Of a stretch of 28,183 nt of DNA, positions 22,594 to 28,183 are shown piece after piece. The translations under genes were made by a program, and so were the position numbers. A model generated the notes under the pieces. The model saw nothing but the letters and a program-made list of their open reading frames with translations. It was not told where the DNA came from and did not search any database. How positions within the stretch are numbered: position 1 is the stretch's first letter; each line of letters begins with the position of its first letter. Origin of the DNA: Pollutimonas bauzanensis_A (lineage in GTDB: Bacteria > Pseudomonadota > Gammaproteobacteria > Burkholderiales > Burkholderiaceae_B); the NCBI RefSeq assembly GCF_040393045.1, contig NZ_JBEBUX010000046.1, forward strand, positions 1 through 28,183, in the 5' to 3' direction.

Positions 22594-23151
22594 ATGAACC
22601 CTTTTATTGAATCTACCGTGGCGCGCCCGCTGGCGCAGTGCCCTTCACGGCCCGTCGCCGTTCTATCACCGAATGTCCGTTGCGGCAAGAAGCGCCGTCC
22701 TTTAGTAAGACTGACGCTGGGCGCAGTGGGCCTGGCAACCGGGCTGGGCATTCCGCCTGCCGGTGGTCTGCAGGCTGCGGGTGTGTTGCTTGCCCAGGCG
22801 GGCATATTGGCCGCTGCCTTGGCACCAGGCATGGCGCATGCCGTCGACGTTAACGTCGCCACCCAGGAGCAGTTGCAAGGCGTGCGCGGCATTGGCCCCA
22901 AAATGGCGCAGGTCATCATCGAAGAACGTGCGCGAGGCGGTCGCTACGAATCATTCGAAGACCTGTCTGACCGCGTGAAAGGCATCGGTCCAAAAAAGTC
23001 GGCAAGTTTGAAGTCATCGGGGCTGACGCTAGGTGGCCAAGGGCCAGGCGCCTTCAGCAGCCCGCCTATACGTGAATCGGCTCGCGCCGAAAAGGCGCCC
23101 GTGCCTAGCAGCGTTGGCGCATTACCACGAGTGGCGAAGAAGGCCCCATAA
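22594..23151 (+). CDS. ComEA-like secreted helix-hairpin-helix DNA-binding protein
   Basis: A 185-residue protein from ATG 22594, six bases after a perfect GGAGG (22583-22587). The frame reaches 22447, but the extra residues look non-coding. A basic N-terminal region (residues 1-36, ending G-K-K-R-R) leads into a long Gly/Ala-rich hydrophobic stretch (37-83) with a possible A-H-A|V-D-V-N cleavage. The ComEA domain follows: V-N-V-A-T-Q-E-Q-L, first HhH G-V-R-G-I-G-P-K-M-A-Q (96-106), second HhH V-K-G-I-G-P-K-K-S-A (128-137). The Ser/Pro/Ala tail is about 40 residues. ComEA-type proteins bind incoming DNA in the periplasm during transformation, but many Burkholderiales carry paralogues without proven competence function. 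The N-terminal extension is longer than in classical ComEA. Confidence 0.8.
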   Translation: MNPFIESTVARPLAQCPSRPVAVLSPNVRCGKKRRPLVRLTLGAVGLATGLGIPPAGGLQAAGVLLAQAGILAAALAPGMAHAVDVNVATQEQLQGVRGIGPKMAQVIIEERARGGRYESFEDLSDRVKGIGPKKSASLKSSGLTLGGQGPGAFSSPPIRESARAEKAPVPSSVGALPRVAKKAP

Positions 23152-23247
23152 ATCGGGTACTGGGTTCAAGTTGGCGTGTCGGATTGCTGGCAATCATGAT
23201 GGGATTTTTTTGGACTGTGTAAGCTTGATCGGTGTATGATTTCCCGC

Positions 23248-24153
23248 ATGAAAACGTACCTGACTATCGAAGATACCATCGGCGCCACGCCACTTGTTCG
23301 TTTGCAACGCCTCCCAGGAGAATTGGGCGAGCCGCGCGGTAATGTCATTTTGGCCAAGCTCGAAGGGAATAACCCGGCGGGCTCGGTTAAAGACCGCGCT
23401 GCAAGCTCCATGATTCGCCATGCCGAAGCGCGCGGCGATATCAAGCCCGGCGATACGCTTATCGAAGCCACAAGCGGAAACACCGGCATTGCGCTGGCCA
23501 TGGCTGCGGCTGTGCGCGGCTATAAAATGATACTTATCATGCCCGACAATCTTTCTGTCGAGCGCCGCGTGTCCATGACGGCTTATGGCGCCGAGCTTAT
23601 CCTTACGCCGGCCGATCAAGGCGGCATGGAATACGCGCGGGATCTGGCCGTTACCATGCAGGCTGAAGGCAAAGGCAAGGTGCTGGATCAGTTTGCCAAC
23701 GCCGATAACCCGCTTGCGCATTATGAAAGCACAGGTCCCGAGCTTTGGGAACAGACTGACGGCCAAATTACGCATTTCGTCAGCGCCATGGGCACGACGG
23801 GAACGATTATGGGGGTAGCCTCCTACCTGCGCACCAAGAATCCGGCCATTCAAATCGTAGGTGCGCAACCGGCCGAAGGGGCGCAGATTCCCGGTATACG
23901 TAAATGGCCCGAAGCCTATCAGCCTTTAATTTATCAACCCAGTCAAATTAATGAATTCGAAGCGATAGGTCAGGCGGAAGCCGAAGACATGGCACGCCAG
24001 TTGGCGGCGCAAGAAGGTATTTTCGGCGGTATTTCGTCCGCCGGTGCTTTGGTTGCCGCCTTGAGGGTAGCCGCCCGCGTTGAAAACTCTACTATCGTGT
24101 TCATTGTGTGCGATCGCGGCGATCGCTATCTATCGACCGGTGTTTTCAAATAA
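23248..24153 (+). CDS. cysM: cysteine synthase B (O-acetylserine sulfhydrylase)
   Basis: A 301-residue PLP enzyme from ATG 23248; ATG 23236 would add four residues. It has T-I-G-A-T-P-L-V-R-L (10-19), the PLP lysine Lys48 in N-N-P-A-G-S-V-K-D-R (the N-P-A form typical of CysM rather than CysK), the substrate loop T-S-G-N-T-G (75-80), and the late G-G-I-S-S-A-G-A. Cys/Arg near the C-terminus (V-C-D-R-G-D-R-Y-L-S-T-G) fits the family. It makes cysteine from O-acetylserine and sulfide or thiosulfate. No Shine-Dalgarno sequence is visible, and a -10-like TATGAT (23235-23240) lies just before the start, so a leaderless message is possible. Confidence 0.94.
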   Translation: MKTYLTIEDTIGATPLVRLQRLPGELGEPRGNVILAKLEGNNPAGSVKDRAASSMIRHAEARGDIKPGDTLIEATSGNTGIALAMAAAVRGYKMILIMPDNLSVERRVSMTAYGAELILTPADQGGMEYARDLAVTMQAEGKGKVLDQFANADNPLAHYESTGPELWEQTDGQITHFVSAMGTTGTIMGVASYLRTKNPAIQIVGAQPAEGAQIPGIRKWPEAYQPLIYQPSQINEFEAIGQAEAEDMARQLAAQEGIFGGISSAGALVAALRVAARVENSTIVFIVCDRGDRYLSTGVFK

Positions 24154-24156
24154 ATT

Positions 24157-24183
24157 GAATCACGGGCCGTGGGCCCGTGATTC
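24157..24183. terminator. perfect 12-bp hairpin between convergent cysM and mltB
   Basis: GAATCACGGGCC (24157-24168), loop GTG, GGCCCGTGATTC (24172-24183). This perfect GC-rich stem is placed 4 nt after the cysM stop and 13 nt from the mltB stop, so it is probably a bidirectional terminator. T runs are short on both sides. Confidence 0.75.
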
Positions 24184-24195
24184 GGTATTATCGCG

Positions 24196-25443
24196 CTACA
24201 GATTGGGGCCGCCGTATCCTACGCGGTCCGCCAAGGCCTGAGCCAGGTCAGCAACCGACGTTGCATAGAAGTAGCTGCGGTTATAGTGGGTGATGGCAAA
24301 AAAGTTCGGTGTTCCGGCTCGGTATTCGGCCTGGTTGCGAGGTTCGTCCAGCAAGTCGACGATACCCAGCTTATGATTTTTCCAGGCGCTTGTGGTTGTT
24401 CCAGCTGCGACGGCAGGCGATAAGACGGCTTGTTGGCTTTTTTTATCAACTTGATTGCCTGCCATAGGCCGTATTTTTGCACCTTTGCTTTGTAGGGTTT
24501 CCCAGTCGTAAGTGGGAAACAGGCCGCCCACCACCAGAGCCTGAGGATTGGCTGGCAGTATCATTGGCGCGAACACCGGCAGACCTGGCTCCCAGCCATG
24601 CAACCTCAAAAAACTGGCAACTGAAAAAATCGCATCGTCAACGCTGTATAGCAGGTCGATATGGCCATCATTGTCGCCATCGACCGCATAGCGCATCAGG
24701 CTGCCGGGCATGAACTGAGGCAAGCCCATGGCCCCCGCAAATGACCCTTGGACCTCACGGCCATCCAGTTTCTTTTCGTAATCCAGTTGAATCAAATCGG
24801 CCAGTTGGTCGCGAAATAATTGGCTGCGTTCCGGCCGGCTGCTGTCTGGGTAGCTAAAGCCCAAGGTGGCCAATGCATCCAACACGCGAAAGTTTCCTGT
24901 ATTCCGGCCATACACTGTTTCTACGCCAATAATGGCCACAATGATGGACGGTGGCACGCCGTATTCGCGCGCAGCTTTGTCCAGGGCTGTTTTATGTTCG
25001 GACCAGAACTCTACTCCTTTGTTGATGCGCACCGGTTCGACAAAGCGGTTGCGATAAGTCACCCAACTGCGCTTTATCCGGGTCTTGCCCGGTGTCATCA
25101 GTTTTGCCGCTGTGGCGTTGTATTGCGCATCCTGCAGTATTGCAACGACATAGGGCAGGGGTATGTTCCTGACCTGTGAGACTTCCTGGGCATAAGCCTG
25201 GATATTCGGCGTAAGCTCGCCATTCGCTTTCAGGAAGCTGCTATTGCCGACGACAGATACGCCCGCTTTTATCGATGGGGCTGGCGCCACGGGTACCGCA
25301 GCCTGGCTTGGGGTTCCGGCATTTGACACCACGCTTGCTGTCTGAGCCGACGGGGACGAAAGGGCATTGTTTTGCGTTGTGCCGCAGCCGGCTATTAACA
25401 GGAAAACAGAAGTCGCTTGCAAAATACGAGCTGGTTTGAACAT
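24196..25443 (-). CDS. mltB: membrane-bound lytic murein transglycosylase B
   Basis: A 415-residue lipoprotein: signal peptide with lipobox I-A-G-C (Cys20), a Ser/Ala/Pro-rich linker to about residue 65, then a MltB catalytic domain. Key parts are the catalytic Glu175 in I-I-G-V-E-T-V-Y-G-R-N-T-G, D-A-L-A-T-L-G-F-S-Y-P, G-S-F-A-G-A-M-G-L-P-Q-F-M-P-G-S and the D-G-D-N-D-G-H-I-D-L calcium-site-like loop. The C-terminal region has H-Y-N-R-S-Y-F-Y-A. It cleaves glycan strands of peptidoglycan to 1,6-anhydromuropeptides from the outer-membrane inner face. Start ATG 25443 is preferred over 25449 because AAGG is six bases upstream of it. The start lies 10 nt from the divergent deacetylase gene. Confidence 0.93.
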   Translation of the reverse strand: MFKPARILQATSVFLLIAGCGTTQNNALSSPSAQTASVVSNAGTPSQAAVPVAPAPSIKAGVSVVGNSSFLKANGELTPNIQAYAQEVSQVRNIPLPYVVAILQDAQYNATAAKLMTPGKTRIKRSWVTYRNRFVEPVRINKGVEFWSEHKTALDKAAREYGVPPSIIVAIIGVETVYGRNTGNFRVLDALATLGFSYPDSSRPERSQLFRDQLADLIQLDYEKKLDGREVQGSFAGAMGLPQFMPGSLMRYAVDGDNDGHIDLLYSVDDAIFSVASFLRLHGWEPGLPVFAPMILPANPQALVVGGLFPTYDWETLQSKGAKIRPMAGNQVDKKSQQAVLSPAVAAGTTTSAWKNHKLGIVDLLDEPRNQAEYRAGTPNFFAITHYNRSYFYATSVADLAQALADRVGYGGPNL

Positions 25444-25453
25444 AATCATCCTT

Positions 25454-26377
25454 ATGGAGACTCTATATATTACTCATCCCACATGCCGCCTGCACGAAAT
25501 GGGGAACTGGCACCCTGAATCCCCACAAAGATTGGCGGCGATCAACGATCAGTTGCTGGCCAGCGGGGTGATGTCATTCCTCGCGGAAGTGCAGGCGCCT
25601 AGCGCTAGCGAAGCCGACATTCTTCGGGTTCACACGCCGGAATACCTTGCTTATTTGCGTAGCAATTCTCCTGCCACGGGCTATTTCCCGATTGATCCCG
25701 ACACGTTGATGAATCCGGACACGCTGGAGGCCGCTTGGCTAGCTGCCGGAGCCGGGATCGCAGCAGTCGACGCCATCATGGAAAAAAGGGCGAGTACTGC
25801 CTTTTGTTCGGTGCGTCCACCCGGCCACCATGCGCGTCCCGGGCTTGCCATGGGTTTTTGTTTCTTTAACAACATCGCGGTGGCTGCCGCCTATGCGATG
25901 GAAAAATATGCATTGGAAAGGGTGGCTATTATCGATTTCGATGTACATCATGGTAACGGTACCGAAGAAATGTTTGCCGGGGACCCGCGGGTCTTGATGT
26001 GCAGTTTTTTCCAACATCCGTTTTTTCCCAATGTATGTCAGGACAATCCGGCCGAAAACATGGTAAACATACCGGTTGACGCTTACACCATGGGCGACGC
26101 CTTGCGGCATCTGGTCAGCGATGTATGGATGCCCCGTCTGGAAGCTTTCAAGCCGCAGTTCGTCTTTATATCGGCGGGCTTCGATGCCCACAAGGAAGAC
26201 GATATGGGGCAACTGGGCATGGTCGAGGCCGACTATGCCTGGATTACTGAGCAAATTATGCAATTGGCCGAGCATACGGCTAATGGCAGGGTGGTCAGCT
26301 TCCTGGAAGGCGGATATAACTTGTCGGCTTTGGGGCGTAGCGCAGTGGCCCATATCAGGGCGCTGGCGGCGTTGTAG
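25454..26377 (+). CDS. histone-deacetylase-family (AcuC/HDAH-like) amidohydrolase
   Basis: A 307-residue class-II-type HDAC fold enzyme. The N-terminal T-H-P..L-H-E-M-G..H-P-E-S-P-Q-R-L leads to the active-site pair G-H-H (124-126), C-F-F-N-N, the zinc ligands Asp163 and His165 in D-F-D-V-H-H-G-N-G-T-E, and Asp244 in G-F-D-A-H. The late E-G-G-Y-N-L-S-A-L-G is also conserved. Such bacterial enzymes deacetylate acetyl-lysine, acetylpolyamines or related amides; the substrate here is unknown. ATG 25454 was chosen because the family N-terminus begins there. It has no Shine-Dalgarno sequence, and the region upstream is the mltB coding strand, so initiation may be leaderless or from an upstream TTG (25436). 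Confidence 0.9.
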   Translation: METLYITHPTCRLHEMGNWHPESPQRLAAINDQLLASGVMSFLAEVQAPSASEADILRVHTPEYLAYLRSNSPATGYFPIDPDTLMNPDTLEAAWLAAGAGIAAVDAIMEKRASTAFCSVRPPGHHARPGLAMGFCFFNNIAVAAAYAMEKYALERVAIIDFDVHHGNGTEEMFAGDPRVLMCSFFQHPFFPNVCQDNPAENMVNIPVDAYTMGDALRHLVSDVWMPRLEAFKPQFVFISAGFDAHKEDDMGQLGMVEADYAWITEQIMQLAEHTANGRVVSFLEGGYNLSALGRSAVAHIRALAAL

Positions 26378-26403
26378 AATAAGAAGGTTTACATGAATTT
26401 TTA

Positions 26404-26485
26404 CCTGGCGGGCAAGCCTGGGCTACGGGCGCCGAAAGGCGCCTGACTGTCCGCAAGCATGGCCAGGCGGTAGCGGTTTTTTTTT
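26404..26485 (+). promoter_or_regulatory. structured leader with T9 tract upstream of etfB
   Basis: Contains GGCGCC-GAAA-GGCGCC (26428-26443), a perfect GNRA-capped hairpin. Two further pairings cross each other: CCTGGC (26404-26409) with GCCAGG (26462-26467), and GCTAC (26422-26426) with GTAGC (26470-26474). A run of nine Ts at 26477-26485 follows, 19 nt before the etfB ATG. It may be the terminator of the HDAC-like gene or an attenuator/switch for etfBA. It does not match a riboswitch consensus that I know. Confidence 0.45.
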
Positions 26486-26504
26486 AATCTTTGGAGAATG
26501 CTCG

Positions 26505-27254
26505 ATGAAGGTATTGGTACCTGTCAAGCGTGTGGTTGATTACAACGTCAAAGTACGCGTGAAATCCGATCAAAGCGGTGTGGATATCGCGAACGTGAAA
26601 ATGTCCATGAATCCATTCGACGAAATCGCAGTCGAAGAAGCGACGCGCCTTAAAGAAAAAGGCGTGGCCACCGAAGTGATCGCTGTGTCTTGCGGTGTTG
26701 CGCAATCCCAGGAAACGCTTCGTACCGCCATGGCCATTGGCGCCGACCGCGCTGCCTTGGTGCAAACCGACGTTGAACTACAACCCTTGGCTGTCGCCAA
26801 GCTGCTCAAAGCCTTGGTCGACAAAGAACAGCCTAGCCTGGTCATTCTGGGCAAGCAAGCCATTGACGACGACGCCAACCAAACCGGCCAGATGCTGGCT
26901 GCATTGCTGGACTGGCCACAAGCCACATTCGCCAGCAAAGTCGAAGTGTCGGGCGATACCGTGTCTGTCACGCGCGAAGTCGACGGTGGGCTTGAAACCC
27001 TGTCGCTCAAGCTGCCTGCCATTATTACGACCGACCTGCGCCTGAACGAGCCGCGCTATGTCACCTTGCCGAACATCATGAAGGCAAAGAAAAAGACACT
27101 GGACGTCATTACGCCTGAAGAGTTGGGTGTGGATGTCGCGCCGCGACTGAAGACCCTGAAGGTCTCCGAGCCGCCAGCGCGCTCTGCCGGCATTATTGTT
27201 CCCGATGTGGCTGCATTGGTCGACAAACTCAAGAACGAAGCGAAGGTGGTTTAA
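26505..27254 (+). CDS. etfB: electron transfer flavoprotein subunit beta
   Basis: A 249-residue EtfB. It begins MKVLVPVKRVVDYNVKVRV, followed by N-P-F-D-E-I-A-V-E-E-A-x-R-L-K-E-K, the AMP-binding segment L-G-K-Q-A-I-D-D-D-A-N-Q-T-G-Q-M-L-A, and the family signature E-V-D-G-G-L-E-T-L / L-R-L-N-E-P-R-Y-V-T-L-P-N-I-M-K-A-K-K-K. With EtfA it carries electrons from acyl-CoA and related dehydrogenases to ETF-ubiquinone oxidoreductase. A GGAG lies eight bases upstream of ATG 26505. etfA starts immediately after the stop (0-nt gap). The sequence fits the beta-oxidation (group I) type rather than a bifurcating one, by context only. Confidence 0.96.
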   Translation: MKVLVPVKRVVDYNVKVRVKSDQSGVDIANVKMSMNPFDEIAVEEATRLKEKGVATEVIAVSCGVAQSQETLRTAMAIGADRAALVQTDVELQPLAVAKLLKALVDKEQPSLVILGKQAIDDDANQTGQMLAALLDWPQATFASKVEVSGDTVSVTREVDGGLETLSLKLPAIITTDLRLNEPRYVTLPNIMKAKKKTLDVITPEELGVDVAPRLKTLKVSEPPARSAGIIVPDVAALVDKLKNEAKVV

Positions 27255-28183
27255 ATGACGATTTTGGTAATTGCTGAACACGACAATGCCCACCTGAAGG
27301 TGGCAAGCTTGAATACCATTGCCGCGGCGGCAAAGCTGGGTGGCGACATTCATGTATTGGTAGCCGGGAACGGCGCGCAAGCCGTTGCAGATCAGGCGGC
27401 GCAAGCTGCTGGTGTGGCCAAAGTCTTGCTGGCCGACGGCCCAGCCCTGGCTGACGGCTTGGCTGAAAACGTTGCTGCGCAAGTGCTGGCATTGGCTGGT
27501 GATTACAGCCATATTCTGTTCCCCGCGACTGCCGCAGGCAAGAACGTGGCGCCCCGCGTGGCGGCCAAGCTCGATGTCGCCCAGATTTCCGACATCATCT
27601 CGGTTGAATCGCCCGACACCTTTACGCGTCCAATTTATGCTGGCAATGCCATCGCCACGGTGCAATCGGCCGACGCGGTCAAAGTCATTACTGTGCGTAC
27701 GACGGCATTTGATGGCGTCGCTGCGCAAGGCGGCAGCGCTGCAGTGGAATCCATTGCAGTCGTAGCTGACTCGGGCAAATCTTCGTTTGTTGGGCGTGAG
27801 GTCGCCAAAAGCGATCGTCCAGAACTGGCCGGTGCTGCAGTGGTCGTCTCGGGTGGTCGTGGCTTAGGCAGCGCCGAGAATTTCAAGATTCTTGATCCGC
27901 TGGCTGATAAGTTGGGCGCAGCCCTGGGTGCTTCGCGTGCTGCTGTTGACGCGGGCTATGCGCCTAACGACTGGCAGGTCGGTCAAACCGGCAAAATCGT
28001 TGCACCTCAGTTGTACGTGGCAGTGGGTATTTCGGGCGCCATCCAGCATTTGGCCGGCATGAAAGATTCCAAAGTCATCGTAGCCATCAACAAAGATGCT
28101 GAAGCGCCAATATTCGGCGTCGCCGACTACGGCCTGGTATCGGACTTGTTCCAGGCTGTGCCTGAATTGGTTAAAGCGCTGTA
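27255..28183 (+). CDS. etfA: electron transfer flavoprotein subunit alpha (last base of stop codon missing)
   Basis: 309 codons from ATG 27255, ending ...P-E-L-V-K-A-L and then TA at the window edge, so only the last base of the stop is missing and the protein is complete at the usual length. It begins MTILVIAEHDNAHLKVASLN (EtfA N-terminus). The C-terminal FAD domain has V-V-V-S-G-G-R-G-L-G (about 196-205), N-F-K-I-L-D-P-L-A-D-K-L-G, G-Q-T-G-K-I-V-A-P-Q-L-Y-V-A-V-G-I-S-G-A-I-Q-H and I-N-K-D-A-E-A-P-I-F-G-V-A-D-Y-G. It binds the redox FAD of the ETF heterodimer. It is directly abutted to etfB, with its ribosome binding site (AAGGTGG) inside the etfB 3' end. Confidence 0.96.
   Translation, partial: MTILVIAEHDNAHLKVASLNTIAAAAKLGGDIHVLVAGNGAQAVADQAAQAAGVAKVLLADGPALADGLAENVAAQVLALAGDYSHILFPATAAGKNVAPRVAAKLDVAQISDIISVESPDTFTRPIYAGNAIATVQSADAVKVITVRTTAFDGVAAQGGSAAVESIAVVADSGKSSFVGREVAKSDRPELAGAAVVVSGGRGLGSAENFKILDPLADKLGAALGASRAAVDAGYAPNDWQVGQTGKIVAPQLYVAVGISGAIQHLAGMKDSKVIVAINKDAEAPIFGVADYGLVSDLFQAVPELVKAL

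Noticed and set aside
26404..26485. FMN riboswitch in front of etfB
   Set aside because: A short CAGGCGGTAG stretch recalls the RFN element, but the rest of the conserved RFN core is absent.
26778..27728. 316-codon minus-strand frame over etfB and etfA
   Set aside because: Both sense genes are unmistakable and the antisense product shows no recognisable fold.

Overview
The window looks like a chromosomal segment of a betaproteobacterium, most likely order Burkholderiales, family Alcaligenaceae (the Bordetella / Achromobacter / Pusillimonas side). The basis is the gene order gph-ubiG-ompA / gyrA-serC-pheA-tyrA-aroA-cmk-rpsA-ihfB / lapA-lapB-hldA-hldD / comEA-like / cysM / mltB / HDAC-like / etfB-etfA, a separate heptose kinase, and a 903-residue GyrA with a betaproteobacterial insertion. 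No rRNA, tRNA, CRISPR array or intact insertion sequence was seen.

Positions 1-5.6 kb are accessory in character. An alpha/beta hydrolase is followed by a well-initiated but very short ORF, probably the stump of a lost operon partner. A leftward unit of two glutathione S-transferase-like genes and a DUF1772 membrane protein converges on it. A gene-poor, lower-GC stretch (2.82-3.49 kb) holds a nonsense-interrupted ORF and an inverted pair of DnaA-box-like 9-mers. Small genes follow: a hemerythrin-like protein, two or three small phage-like or hypothetical proteins, an I78-type inhibitor lipoprotein and a BamE-fold-like lipoprotein.

Positions 5.5-8.6 kb carry leftward housekeeping genes: the BamE-like lipoprotein, gph, ubiG, and an OmpA-family protein with its own promoter and terminator. 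Positions 8.6-18.8 kb are the gyrA-to-ihfB supraoperon, mostly coupled by 1-8 nt overlaps and closed by a strong intrinsic terminator. It joins DNA topology (GyrA, IHF), serine and aromatic amino-acid synthesis (SerC, PheA, TyrA, AroA), CMP kinase and ribosomal protein S1. The hisC-type aminotransferase often found between pheA and tyrA is absent; a 21-codon ORF occupies part of that gap and overlaps tyrA by 4 nt.

Positions 18.8-22.4 kb form an LPS unit: LapA and LapB control LPS assembly and LpxC levels, while HldA and HldD make ADP-heptose for the inner core. Then come a secreted ComEA-like helix-hairpin-helix protein, CysM, a leftward MltB lipoprotein whose start codon is 10 nt from that of a divergent histone-deacetylase-like gene, and etfB-etfA behind a structured leader. 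etfA lacks only the last base of its stop codon. I found no convincing new multi-gene system; the best leads are the small-gene island at 3.2-5.5 kb, the pheA-tyrA junction ORF, and the structured leaders of rpsA and etfB.
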